A stretch of DNA of 64,000 nt from Microbacteriaceae bacterium (lineage in GTDB: Bacteria > Actinomycetota > Actinomycetes > Actinomycetales > Microbacteriaceae), in the NCBI GenBank assembly GCA_027491295.1, contig JAIXWK010000002.1, positions 184,032 to 248,031 on the forward strand, read 5' to 3'. Both the position numbers and the translations under genes were made by a program. Below are positions 1 through 8,837 of the stretch, one piece after another. A model generated the notes under the pieces. The model did not search any database. It was given only the letters and a program-made list of their open reading frames with translations, and had not been told where the DNA came from. The stretch's first letter is position 1. Each line of letters opens with the position of its first letter.

Positions 1-138
1 ACGCCAGTGGCCGGAAGAATCACCCCGCGTGAGATTCAGCCGGATGCAGCTCTATTGCAGAAATACCAGGCCAGCCCCGAGCGCACCAAGTGGTGGCTCG
101 AGCGACTAGAGCGTTGCTTTGACCTTCTAGAGCCCTGA
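1..138 (+). CDS. C-terminal fragment of an unidentified protein (TPVAGRITPREIQPDAALLQKYQASPERTKWWLERLERCFDLLEP*), cut by the window edge
   Basis: Frame 1 is open from base 1 to TGA at 136-138; ends 12 nt inside the convergent ccsB gene. Confidence 0.5.
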   Translation, partial: TPVAGRITPREIQPDAALLQKYQASPERTKWWLERLERCFDLLEP

Positions 139-1002
139 GTAAACGTGCAGTCCCTTGAAAAACTGGTTCACGATAGTGAAGTTGAAGATGATCGCAAGGA
201 ATGCCACTAGCCCAAGCCAAGCTGCTCGCTTGCCGTTCCAGCCTCTGGTCGCCATCGCGTGTAGGTATCCGGCGTAAAGGGTCCAGATGATGAAGGTCCA
301 AACCTCCTTGGTGTCCCAACCCCAGTAGCGGTGCCAGGCTCGCTCTGCCCAGATCGCTCCTGCAATCAAGGTAAAGCTCCAGAGCACAAAGCCAACCACG
401 TTGAAGCGGTATGCCAATCTCTCTAGCTGCTCAAGCGCTGGGAAGAGCTCCATTAGGCGCTTTGCGAAGTTGCTGGCTTTCACCAGGTATGCAATGTGGA
501 GACCTGCGGCAATTGCAAAGAATGAGGTTGCGAGAATGGCAACCACGACGTGGATTACCAACCAGTAGCTCTGCAGTGCCGGCATCAAGGTCTTGACCTC
601 AACGTAGAAGAGCGAAACCGCAGCAAACAAAGTGACCAGAACAAAGCCGGTCACAAAGGTTGCGATAAAGCGAACGTCTTTGATCTTCAAAGAAGTCAGG
701 TAAACCAAAAGAATCAGTAGCGCGGATGAGATCGAGAACTCATACATGTTTGCCCATGGCACACGGCCCGCGGCAACACCTCGCAGCACAACACCGATTC
801 CCAACACCACGGTGCCGACGGCGGTAACGATGAAGGCGATCTTTTCAATGTTAGAAAGCTTGGCTCGCTCCTCTGGAGTCTGACCCAATAGCTTTGATAG
901 CTGAAGCGAGAACAGCACCAGCGCAAGAGCTATGAACGCCATCGCAGCCGAGACAAATAGCAGCGAGATCTGGGATAGCGGCTCATTTAGAACAATCGTC
1001 AT
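127..1002 (-). CDS. ccsB: Cytochrome c biogenesis protein CcsB/ResC (CcsA-like, WWD motif: WGWDTKEVW)
   Basis: Multi-TM protein with WAERAWHRYWGWDTKEVWTFIIW; downstream of resB. Confidence 0.92.
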   Translation of the reverse strand: MTIVLNEPLSQISLLFVSAAMAFIALALVLFSLQLSKLLGQTPEERAKLSNIEKIAFIVTAVGTVVLGIGVVLRGVAAGRVPWANMYEFSISSALLILLVYLTSLKIKDVRFIATFVTGFVLVTLFAAVSLFYVEVKTLMPALQSYWLVIHVVVAILATSFFAIAAGLHIAYLVKASNFAKRLMELFPALEQLERLAYRFNVVGFVLWSFTLIAGAIWAERAWHRYWGWDTKEVWTFIIWTLYAGYLHAMATRGWNGKRAAWLGLVAFLAIIFNFTIVNQFFKGLHVYSGL

Positions 1003-2498
1003 TTACTTCCAACCTTGGATTCAATTGCATTGCGGATTTCGACCAACACCTCTTCGAGCCTTGGATCATCGCTGCGAGCCAGAGCAGCAAGCTCTATTGT
1101 CCCATCTTGATTGCGCCTCACCCAAATTCGGCGACGCGGGGTCATTAGCGATAGCCCCATTGAGAAAATTGCCAGCAGGGCAAACAGCAATACCCAAATA
1201 CCACCGGGGTTGTAAGCAACATCCAGTGAGGCAAATCGCAGTAGCCCGTCGAATCTGACCTTGCCCAATTGTTTAGGCAGCTCCACCGTCTCGCCAATAC
1301 GAAGCTGGATCGGATCGTTTGGTCCATCCCTTGATGCCACGACCTCTAGGTTTTCGGTGTCCAGCGCAAAGACGTTTTTAGGAACGCCTTCATCAAGCCC
1401 TAGGTCTCCGGAGTAGACATTCATGGTCATAAGTGGATCGATTGGGTCCGGATAAATCGAGGTGTACGCCCCTGATTCCAACTGCTCGGCGGTTGGGTAG
1501 AAGAAGGCGATGATTCCTACCTGTTCTGGAAGCGCATCCGGAACCTTGATAACACCGAGCGAGGTCATATTCGAATCCTGCGGCAAGAACACGCTCGGTC
1601 CAGAAAATGCAACATTCCCCTCGCCATCAAAGACGGTGACCACTGGAGCAAAGCCGTTACCGGTTAGATAAATGCTGGCCCCTGGGGCCTCCAACGGGTA
1701 GTTGACTCTCACCTCAGAGGACTTGCCCTCCGAGGTAACACTTGCGATGAAGTCGATTGGTTGACCTAGGTTGTTCGGGTTCTGCAGGTCATAAAGCACC
1801 TGGAAATCATCAAGTCGAACGCTGAAGGGCTCAAGTTGCGCTTCGTCAAAGAACGGACCCGGTGAGAATGAGTCGTAGCTTGCCAAGTTGTTCACGAAGC
1901 TATCGCCAACCACCAAAACTCTTTGCCCGCTAAAGCTCAAACCGCCACCAACGCCAACCGCGATTAGAACTCCAATTAGCGAGAAGTGGAAAACAAGATT
2001 GCCAGTTTCTTTGATGTAGCCCTTCTCCGCGGAGACTGAGTCTTGGTGCATTGCAACCTTGTAGCGCTTTGACTTTAGAACCTCAAGCGCTGCCTCAAGA
2101 TAGCCAGCCTGACCCTGCGACTTCTGGAAAACCGGCATGCGCTTTAGGTTCTGCGGAGTCTGAACCGGCTGAGCTCTCAGCGCCTCAAAGTGAACCTTGG
2201 TTCTTGGGACAACGCAGCCAACTAGCGAAACAAACAACAGGATGTAGATCGAAGAGAACCAGACCGAGGTGTAGACATCAAAGAGCTGGAAGTCCTCCAT
2301 AACCTCAGCGACATCTGGGTTGTTGTCAAAGAAGATGCGAACGCCATTTGGGTCAGCCGAGCGCTGCGGGTAAACCGAACCTGGAACCGCGGCAATGGCG
2401 AGCAACAACAAAAGGAATAGGGCCGTGCGCATCGAGGTGAGCTGACGCCAGAACCATCTTGGCCAAAAGATCAACCTAGAGAATAAGTTCGAAGCCAC
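999..2498 (-). CDS. resB: Cytochrome c biogenesis protein ResB
   Basis: ResB-type N-terminal TMs, large extracytoplasmic domain, operon context. Confidence 0.92.
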   Translation of the reverse strand: MASNLFSRLIFWPRWFWRQLTSMRTALFLLLLLAIAAVPGSVYPQRSADPNGVRIFFDNNPDVAEVMEDFQLFDVYTSVWFSSIYILLFVSLVGCVVPRTKVHFEALRAQPVQTPQNLKRMPVFQKSQGQAGYLEAALEVLKSKRYKVAMHQDSVSAEKGYIKETGNLVFHFSLIGVLIAVGVGGGLSFSGQRVLVVGDSFVNNLASYDSFSPGPFFDEAQLEPFSVRLDDFQVLYDLQNPNNLGQPIDFIASVTSEGKSSEVRVNYPLEAPGASIYLTGNGFAPVVTVFDGEGNVAFSGPSVFLPQDSNMTSLGVIKVPDALPEQVGIIAFFYPTAEQLESGAYTSIYPDPIDPLMTMNVYSGDLGLDEGVPKNVFALDTENLEVVASRDGPNDPIQLRIGETVELPKQLGKVRFDGLLRFASLDVAYNPGGIWVLLFALLAIFSMGLSLMTPRRRIWVRRNQDGTIELAALARSDDPRLEEVLVEIRNAIESKVGSK

Positions 2499-3198
2499 TT
2501 TGCACCCCCTGCATCCAAGTCAGGAACTGGCCCCAAAGGCCGGTCATAAGCAGTAGGCCAATCAAGATCAATAGGCCGCCACCAAAGAGGTTGAAGGCTC
2601 TGAGGTGCTTCTTTACAAAGGCCACGCTCGACACCGCCCAGCTCATGCCAAGCGCAATCAACACAAAAGGAATGCCGATACCTAGCGAATAGACGGTTGC
2701 GAGAATGCCACCGCGAACCGGATCCCCGGTGGTTGAAGCAAGAGTCAAAACCGCAGCCAATGTAGGGCCAATGCAGGGAGTCCAACCGACGGCGAAAACC
2801 ACACCCAACAGCGGGGCTCCCGCAAGGCCAACCTTTGGACTAAATGGAATCTTGATGCTGCGCTGCAGAAAATCAAACTGCCCAATCATCGCCAGACCAA
2901 AGACAACCACCAGCAGGCCGAGCACAAATTGAACCCAGAAACTGTTGGCAAAAAACAACAGCCCCGCTGAACCCGCAAGCACTCCCAGCGATACGAAGAC
3001 CACCGTGAAGCCAAGTACAAAAAGCACCGCACCTAAGACCAACTTGGTCTTACTTTGTGCAGCACCAGATACGTATCCGAGGTAACCCGGAACCAAGGGC
3101 AAAACGCAGGGCGATAGGAAGGTGACCAAGCCAGCCAGCAGCGCAATTGGCATGGCTGCCAAAAGTGACCCGTTGAGGATTACATCTGCTGGGTTCAC
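2476..3198 (-). CDS. ccdA: Cytochrome c biogenesis protein CcdA (DsbD-like TM domain)
   Basis: FLSPCVLPLVPGYLGYVSG and GWTPCIGPTL motifs. Confidence 0.93.
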   Translation of the reverse strand: MNPADVILNGSLLAAMPIALLAGLVTFLSPCVLPLVPGYLGYVSGAAQSKTKLVLGAVLFVLGFTVVFVSLGVLAGSAGLLFFANSFWVQFVLGLLVVVFGLAMIGQFDFLQRSIKIPFSPKVGLAGAPLLGVVFAVGWTPCIGPTLAAVLTLASTTGDPVRGGILATVYSLGIGIPFVLIALGMSWAVSSVAFVKKHLRAFNLFGGGLLILIGLLLMTGLWGQFLTWMQGVQSGFELIL

Positions 3199-3800
3199 TC
3201 GGCTACCACGGTCTCAATCAGTGTCTTGAGAATCGATGGATCGATTCGACCCAGAATCCTGGAGGCAACCTTGCCCTGCTTGTCGATCACCAAAGTTGTT
3301 GGCACTGCCTGCGGGCTTACGACTCCCTGAAAAGCCAGGGAGACGGCACCGGACTGCGCGTCAATGATTGAGGGAAACCCGATGTCAAACTTGCGATCAA
3401 AAGCCAATGCGGTTTCTGCGGTATCGCGAACATTCACGCCAACAAACTGCACGCCTTGGTCCTGGAACTCTTCAGATAGCGCCTGCAGATCCGGAGCTTC
3501 CGCCCGACAAGGAGCACAGGCTGAATACCACCAGTTCATAACCACGACCTGGCCCGCTAGGGCCTTGGAGTCAAGCATCTGTCCAGACTCGGTCTCGCCG
3601 GTAAAGGGCAAAAAGGTTGGTCTCTGGGCCGAGTCAAACTCGGTTACGGTGCCGTCTCCGGCGATGTAGTTCTTAGAGTCTCCCGAACGAAACTGATCTG
3701 CTAGTGGATCCGAGGTGCAGCCGGCCAAGCTCAGTGCGATGGATCCGATAATGAAGATAACTAGCGCGATGGCAACTGCTCTTTGAGTTTCTTTCTTCAC
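3195..3800 (-). CDS. TlpA/ResA-like thioredoxin-fold lipoprotein
   Basis: Lipobox LAGC, NWWYSACAPCRAEAPDL active site. Confidence 0.9.
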   Translation of the reverse strand: MKKETQRAVAIALVIFIIGSIALSLAGCTSDPLADQFRSGDSKNYIAGDGTVTEFDSAQRPTFLPFTGETESGQMLDSKALAGQVVVMNWWYSACAPCRAEAPDLQALSEEFQDQGVQFVGVNVRDTAETALAFDRKFDIGFPSIIDAQSGAVSLAFQGVVSPQAVPTTLVIDKQGKVASRILGRIDPSILKTLIETVVAE

Positions 3801-4450
3801 ACCGCACCTCCATCCTTCGCTGCTTCGCTGAGTCTTGCCGCTAGTTCTAAACCAGGCTCTCGGTAGTCAACTTCCTCCAACTTGCCATCCACTACCTCGA
3901 ACGAGGTGATAGATGAAAGCGAGCACCTGCGCTTTCGAGGATCGTGCGGCAAGGCCAAACCCTGGCTGGAACGATAAAGCATCCAGATGGGAAGTTGATG
4001 TGAGACAACCACCACATCGCCGGAATCCACACTGTCCCATGCAGAAAGCGCTGCATCGGTCATGCGAGTGGCGATCTCTTTGTAAGGCTCGCCCCAGCTT
4101 GGCTTTTGTGGGTTGTATAGGTGAAGCGCCAGAGATGGCTTCTTCAAAACAGCTCGGCCACCCATTTTGTAGCCGGCAAATTTGTTCCAGGGTTCGATAA
4201 CTCTGTGCTCGTGCTCAATCTCAAGGCCAAACTCTTTGGAAACTGGAGCTGCGGACTCTTGGGTGCGCTGCAGAGGGGAAGCTAAAAGCTTTACGATTTC
4301 CCGATTTTCAGAAGCCAGCCGCTTGGCAGCAGCTTCGGCCATTTGGTGGCCCAAATCACTGAGCTGAAAGCCTGGGATACGCTCATAAAGTACGCCTTTG
4401 GGGTTGAATACTTCCCCGTGGCGAACGAAGTGAAGACGGTTGGCAGGCAT
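3797..4450 (-). CDS. Histidine phosphatase family protein
   Basis: FVRHGEVFNP motif and VVVVSHQ. Confidence 0.9.
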   Translation of the reverse strand: MPANRLHFVRHGEVFNPKGVLYERIPGFQLSDLGHQMAEAAAKRLASENREIVKLLASPLQRTQESAAPVSKEFGLEIEHEHRVIEPWNKFAGYKMGGRAVLKKPSLALHLYNPQKPSWGEPYKEIATRMTDAALSAWDSVDSGDVVVVSHQLPIWMLYRSSQGLALPHDPRKRRCSLSSITSFEVVDGKLEEVDYREPGLELAARLSEAAKDGGAV

Positions 4451-4518
4451 GGCTTAAGTCTACCTTCGCTAAACTTCTCAATACGTAACTAGACGCCTAC
4501 CCCCAACGAGGTAATCAC

Positions 4519-5829
4519 ATGCTTAATCGCCACACCATCGCTTCTCTTGCTTCGCAAGCAGATGGCCCTGTAACCATTGGTGGTTGGGTGGAAACCCTGC
4601 GTGATCAAAAGCGAATTCAGTTCATCATCATTCGCGATGAGTCCGGTAGCGTCCAGGTCACCTACCCTCGTCCAGCCGACGAGGATGCCCTAGCTGACCA
4701 GGTGTCAAGCCTGTCCAATGGCTCCTTTGTTGAGATCACTGGAAACCTCAAGCACGACGAGCGCGTAAAGCTTGGCGGCATCGAGATTTTGCTAACCGGC
4801 ATGAAGATTGTTTCGTTGGCAAACCCAGACAGCCCAATTGCCGATGACACTTCAATCGACAAGAGACTGGACTGGCGCTTTATTGACATGCGTCGTCCAG
4901 AAATCAACCTAATGATGCGCGTGCAGACCGAGATCGAGAAGACTTGGCGCGAGGTTTGGTTGGAGAACGACTTCATCGAGATTCACTCCCCGAAGCTAAT
5001 GGCTTCGCCTTCTGAGTCACACGCCGAGCTTTTCAAGCTTGAGTACTTCGAGACCCACGCCTACCTGGCTCAGTCTCCTCAGTTCTACAAGCAGATGGCG
5101 ATGAGCGCAGGTTTGGGCAAAGTATTCGAGATTGGGCCGGTATTCCGTGCCGACCCTTCTTTCACCTCTCGCCACGCAACCGAGTTTGTCTCGGTTGACA
5201 TGGAGATGAGCTGGATCGAGTCTCATGAAGACATCATGCAGTTCCAGGAGCAGCTATTGGTTCGAGCCATCACCGCGGTGAAGGCCAAGTATGGCGAAGA
5301 GATTCAGAAGCTTTACGGCATCGACATTCAGATTCCTGCCACCCCATTCCCACGCATTCCGCTAGCCGAGGCTCACAAGATTGTTGAGGCTCGCGGCTAC
5401 AAGGTGCCTCGCATGGATGGCGATCTAGACCCAGAGGGTGAGCGTCAGATTCACCAGCACGTAATGGAGACCCACGGTCACGAATTCGTATTCCTAACCG
5501 ACTACCCAAAGAACATCCGCCCGTTCTACCACATGCGTCATGCGGACAACGAGAACCTAACCAACAGCTACGACCTGATCTGGAAGGGCACCGAGATCAC
5601 CACCGGTGCGCAGCGCGAACACCGCATTGAGGTCTTGGAGAAGCAAGTTTTGGACAAGGGTCTTGAACTTGAAAGCTTGAACTTCTACCTGGACTTCTTC
5701 CGCTACGGAGCTCCAAGCCACGGTGGATTCGGTATGGGTCTAACCCGCGTTGTTATGTTGATGCTGGACCTACCAAACATTCGCGAGGCTAGCTTCCTAT
5801 TCCGCGGACCTAACAGGCTTCAGCCATAA
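4519..5829 (+). CDS. aspS: Aspartate--tRNA ligase of the short archaeal/eukaryotic type (possibly Asp/Asn non-discriminating)
   Basis: 436 aa; class II aaRS motifs (SPQFYKQMAMSAG, FEIGPVFRADPSFTSRHATEF, GFGMGLTRVVM). Confidence 0.9.
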   Translation: MLNRHTIASLASQADGPVTIGGWVETLRDQKRIQFIIIRDESGSVQVTYPRPADEDALADQVSSLSNGSFVEITGNLKHDERVKLGGIEILLTGMKIVSLANPDSPIADDTSIDKRLDWRFIDMRRPEINLMMRVQTEIEKTWREVWLENDFIEIHSPKLMASPSESHAELFKLEYFETHAYLAQSPQFYKQMAMSAGLGKVFEIGPVFRADPSFTSRHATEFVSVDMEMSWIESHEDIMQFQEQLLVRAITAVKAKYGEEIQKLYGIDIQIPATPFPRIPLAEAHKIVEARGYKVPRMDGDLDPEGERQIHQHVMETHGHEFVFLTDYPKNIRPFYHMRHADNENLTNSYDLIWKGTEITTGAQREHRIEVLEKQVLDKGLELESLNFYLDFFRYGAPSHGGFGMGLTRVVMLMLDLPNIREASFLFRGPNRLQP

Positions 5830-5833
5830 GCAA

Positions 5834-6298
5834 TTAACTCTGCAGGTTCTCTAGGTTTAGTCCAGAGAAAACCATCAGCAGAGCAATTCCTGTGCCCCAC
5901 AACACCATGCTGGTGGTAATCAGTAGCGAGGTCTTCAGCGGCTTTACGCCTGCTGCAACAGATGCTGCTGCTGCAAATTGAGTGCCGATGAGAACTGGTC
6001 CCAGTGCGGCCATGCCATAAATTCCGTACTTATCGAATGCTGCAACAGCCTTCTGAAACTTCGGTGACTCACCAGTTTTACCCCTGGCCTCACGTCGACG
6101 AATGATCCAGCTGCGAATGCTTGAACCGGCATAGGCAAACAAGAAGATAGTGATGGCATTGCCGGTTGCAGCTGCAATAACAGTAAGCACCGGATCAAGT
6201 CCAAAAATGATTCCTGCTGGCACAACGGCAATCGCTTCTAGCCAGGGAGTTGCCCCCGCAAGAAAGATGCCCAGTAGTCCTAGTTGTTCGAGATTCAT
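5834..6298 (-). CDS. Small multi-drug export-like membrane protein
   Basis: 4-TM pattern, GxTPWLEAIAVVPAGIIFGL. Confidence 0.65.
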   Translation of the reverse strand: MNLEQLGLLGIFLAGATPWLEAIAVVPAGIIFGLDPVLTVIAAATGNAITIFLFAYAGSSIRSWIIRRREARGKTGESPKFQKAVAAFDKYGIYGMAALGPVLIGTQFAAAASVAAGVKPLKTSLLITTSMVLWGTGIALLMVFSGLNLENLQS

Positions 6299-6375
6299 TT
6301 CTTACCAGAACCCCAGATCGAAAGAACAATCACGAACAGGCCACCCAGGATTGCGATCCAAATCTCGAGCGGCAT
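6295..6375 (-). CDS. 26-aa predicted single-TM micropeptide MPLEIWIAILGGLFVIVLSIWGSGKK
   Basis: ATG 6375-6373; stop overlaps next gene start as ATGA; fills the only gap in the operon; below ORF-track cutoff. Confidence 0.6.
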   Translation of the reverse strand: MPLEIWIAILGGLFVIVLSIWGSGKK

Positions 6376-6377
6376 CA

Positions 6378-7235
6378 CTAGACCTTCATACGCTTTTTGA
6401 GTTCCAAAGAGATCATGGCCATCGAAGGCAACATGTATGTATAGCCCAAAACCAGCCAGAACAGAGCCTGGACCTGAGGCCAGGTGAATGCCAGCTGGTA
6501 GTTGAAACCGTCCGAATTGGTCTGGGCGTCTGTCAATACCGCATAAACCATCAAAGCTGTAACCAGCGTGGCTCCGATGGATGCCAGCCAGCGATAGCCC
6601 ACTAGATAGCTACGGTCACGCTGACGAATCGTGCGCTCATCCAGAGCTTCCTCTGGCGCATCCGCCACCAGGCGAACGGATTGACGAAGGAGGAACCAGC
6701 AGACAAAGGTCAACAGGATTTGAATTAGCGAGTAGGCAGACCAGGCGTTGTCTCCAACCGAGAATAGGAAGCCGGTGCCCGCAAGGATCACAACGTTCGA
6801 ACCGATCAGCAAGAATCGTTTGGCTGCCGGAGTTCTAAGGCCATCCCACTTTGTGTCGTTGAGCCGCTTTGCAACTTCCTTGACCGAGGCAGTCGACCAT
6901 CCGGCGTCGACAGATCCCTTAGGTCCGAATCCCATCGCTGCCCAATACTCTGCACTTAGACCGCGGGCCTTCAAGTACAGCAGGAACATCGGTAGCTTAA
7001 TAGCAGTCATAACGATGATTGTGAAGAAGAACCAATTCAGCTTCCAGCCAAAGAGGCTGAAGACCGGGTCGGACTCCCAAAACAAAATTGCGGATATGGC
7101 AACCGGAATGCCGGTGACCACGATGTCCGCCAACATCATTCGCTTGACGTTATTGCCAATGACTATTGGATAGAACCAGAGATAGGCAACCGCCAGAGTT
7201 GCCAAAAGATAGAAAACAACTAAAAGCTCATTCAT
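6378..7235 (-). CDS. Polytopic membrane protein of unknown function
   Basis: Hydrophobic multi-TM ORF overlapping the upstream HTH gene. Confidence 0.75.
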   Translation of the reverse strand: MNELLVVFYLLATLAVAYLWFYPIVIGNNVKRMMLADIVVTGIPVAISAILFWESDPVFSLFGWKLNWFFFTIIVMTAIKLPMFLLYLKARGLSAEYWAAMGFGPKGSVDAGWSTASVKEVAKRLNDTKWDGLRTPAAKRFLLIGSNVVILAGTGFLFSVGDNAWSAYSLIQILLTFVCWFLLRQSVRLVADAPEEALDERTIRQRDRSYLVGYRWLASIGATLVTALMVYAVLTDAQTNSDGFNYQLAFTWPQVQALFWLVLGYTYMLPSMAMISLELKKRMKV

Positions 7236-7468
7236 GCTTGTTCCTCTTCCAGCCAGAAGATCTCTTCGACCTTGGCTTCTAAAACTGAGGCGATGCGAAG
7301 TGCCAGCACCAGAGAAGGTGAGTACTCGCCGCGCTCAATGTAACCGATGGTTTGATAGTGAACTCCGACCTGCTCGGCGAGCTCTTGCCGAGTCAGTCCG
7401 GATAGGGTGCGCAGTTCTTCGATGCGGTTAGCTACCCGCTCTTCTTCAGACTTTGGTTTACGACCCAT
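7232..7468 (-). CDS. XRE-family HTH transcriptional regulator
   Basis: LTRQELAEQVGVHYQTIGYIERGEYSPSLVLALRIA. Confidence 0.9.
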   Translation of the reverse strand: MGRKPKSEEERVANRIEELRTLSGLTRQELAEQVGVHYQTIGYIERGEYSPSLVLALRIASVLEAKVEEIFWLEEEQA

Positions 7469-7473
7469 GGATG

Positions 7474-7503
7474 TAGCATAAATGCTATGTAGTAATAATG
7501 CAA
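7474..7503 (-). promoter_or_regulatory. Predicted sigma70-like promoter TTGCAT-N17-TATGCT with 14-bp palindrome TAGCATAAATGCTA over the -10
   Basis: -35 at 7498-7503, -10 at 7475-7480, palindrome 7474-7487, ATG at 7468. Confidence 0.55.
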
Positions 7504-7509
7504 CAACTA

Positions 7510-7638
7510 CTAAGAAACTTTTTTCAATGCACCATGGGCTTTGGCTGCCCAGGTGTGCTTCTTAGCGAGCGAACCTAGAATCGCTACCAAAATCGGGAAC
7601 CAGAAGTTCTTGATGATCCAGAAAACAACTTTTCTCAT
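7510..7638 (-). CDS. 42-aa basic, hydrophobic small protein MRKVVFWIIKNFWFPILVAILGSLAKKHTWAAKAHGALKKVS
   Basis: ATGA overlap with the stop of the glutaredoxin-like gene; below ORF-track cutoff. Confidence 0.6.
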   Translation of the reverse strand: MRKVVFWIIKNFWFPILVAILGSLAKKHTWAAKAHGALKKVS

Positions 7639-7904
7639 GCCAGTTTCCTCAGCTGTTCAAATACTCGGTCTTCGTCGATTCGCCAAAATGCTACCTGCTT
7701 GTCATTGATTAGCAACACCGGAATATCGTCGGTGTATTTCTCAAACTCAGGTTTCGAGTCAATCTCTACTAGCTCCACCTGAAAGCCAGTGTCAGGATAC
7801 TCTGCGCTGAATCGGCCCAAAACCCTAGCTAGGTCATTCTCTGCGACCTCGCAGAGGTGGCAGCCCTGGCGCACAATCAAAGTGAGGTGAATTTGTTCTG
7901 GCAC
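7635..7904 (-). CDS. Glutaredoxin-like family protein (DUF836-like)
   Basis: LIVRQGCHLCEVAENDL CxxC motif. Confidence 0.85.
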   Translation of the reverse strand: MPEQIHLTLIVRQGCHLCEVAENDLARVLGRFSAEYPDTGFQVELVEIDSKPEFEKYTDDIPVLLINDKQVAFWRIDEDRVFEQLRKLA

Positions 7905-7947
7905 GTCACAAGCCTAAGTGTTTGCCTTAGCTGATTAGACTAAGCCG

Positions 7948-8655
7948 GTGCTAGAGCCCCAGGAAAATAAGCCCAAGATCGAGGCTGCGTTCTTCGACGT
8001 CGACAACACCCTGGTTCGTGGCTCAACATCAATCCTTTTTGGCAAAGTTGCCTTCGCAGGTGGCGCGATCAAGCGCCGCGACATCTGGCGCTTTATGTTT
8101 GAGCAGGTCATGTTCATCCGCAGGGGCGAGAAGAACTCCAAGATGGCAGGTTTCAAAGACCGCGCACTGCAGCTGACCAAAGGCCACCCAATTGCGGAAC
8201 TTCGCGAACTGATAGACACGGTCTACGAATCCGAGATCAAACCAAGACTTTGGCCTGAGGCGGTAGTTGCCCTAAAGGGTCACCTCGAAAAAGGCAGAGA
8301 GGTTTGGCTGATCTCTGCCGCCCCTCTAGACCTAGTGCAGAAGATTGCTGATGCCCTAGGCGCAACTGGAGCCCTCGGAACCATTGTTGCTCACGATGGT
8401 GATGTGCTAACCGGTGAGCTAGTTGGTGAGCCACTTCACGGCAAAGCCAAGCGCAAGGCAGCCAAGCGACTAGCCAAAGAACGTGGCATTTCGCTCAAGC
8501 GCTCATTCGCCTACTCGGACTCTGTAAATGACTTACCGCTTTTGACTCTGGTTGGTCACGCCGTTGCGGTGAACCCAGATAAGGTCCTCAAGCGCTACGC
8601 AGAAGCAGCTGGCTGGGCAATTTTGCAGTTCAAAAAGCGCGACCTCAGAAAGTAA
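7948..8655 (+). CDS. HAD-IB family hydrolase (SerB1-like)
   Basis: AFFDVDNTLVRGS, YSDSVNDLPLL. Confidence 0.9.
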   Translation: MLEPQENKPKIEAAFFDVDNTLVRGSTSILFGKVAFAGGAIKRRDIWRFMFEQVMFIRRGEKNSKMAGFKDRALQLTKGHPIAELRELIDTVYESEIKPRLWPEAVVALKGHLEKGREVWLISAAPLDLVQKIADALGATGALGTIVAHDGDVLTGELVGEPLHGKAKRKAAKRLAKERGISLKRSFAYSDSVNDLPLLTLVGHAVAVNPDKVLKRYAEAAGWAILQFKKRDLRK

Positions 8656-8679
8656 AAAACCCGCCCGAAGGCGGGTTTT
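8656..8679. terminator. Bidirectional intrinsic terminator AAAACCCGCC-CGAA-GGCGGGTTTT
   Basis: Perfect 10-bp inverted repeat between convergent genes. Confidence 0.85.
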
Positions 8680-8688
8680 AGAGAAGAT

Positions 8689-8787
8689 TTACTTCTTGTT
8701 GCGACGCTGGTGGCGGGTCTTGCGAAGGAGCTTACGGTGCTTCTTCTTGGACATACGCTTGCGGCGCTTCTTGATAATTGAACCCAC
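8689..8787 (-). CDS. 30S ribosomal protein bS22 (AURKAIP1/COX24-type), MGSIIKKRRKRMSKKKHRKLLRKTRHQRRNKK
   Basis: 32 aa from GTG; matches the actinobacterial bS22 consensus; below ORF-track cutoff. Confidence 0.93.
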   Translation of the reverse strand: MGSIIKKRRKRMSKKKHRKLLRKTRHQRRNKK

Positions 8788-8837
8788 GAAGACCTCACAA
8801 AACTTTTGTTACTGTCCGATTGGACAACCTAGTAAGT

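Noticed and set aside
20-319. 99-aa ORF on - strand at window start
   Set aside because: Out of frame with ccsB and overlaps it; no family resemblance
8595-8798. 67-aa ORF on - strand covering the bS22 locus
   Set aside because: Runs through the HAD gene end and terminator in a different frame from bS22
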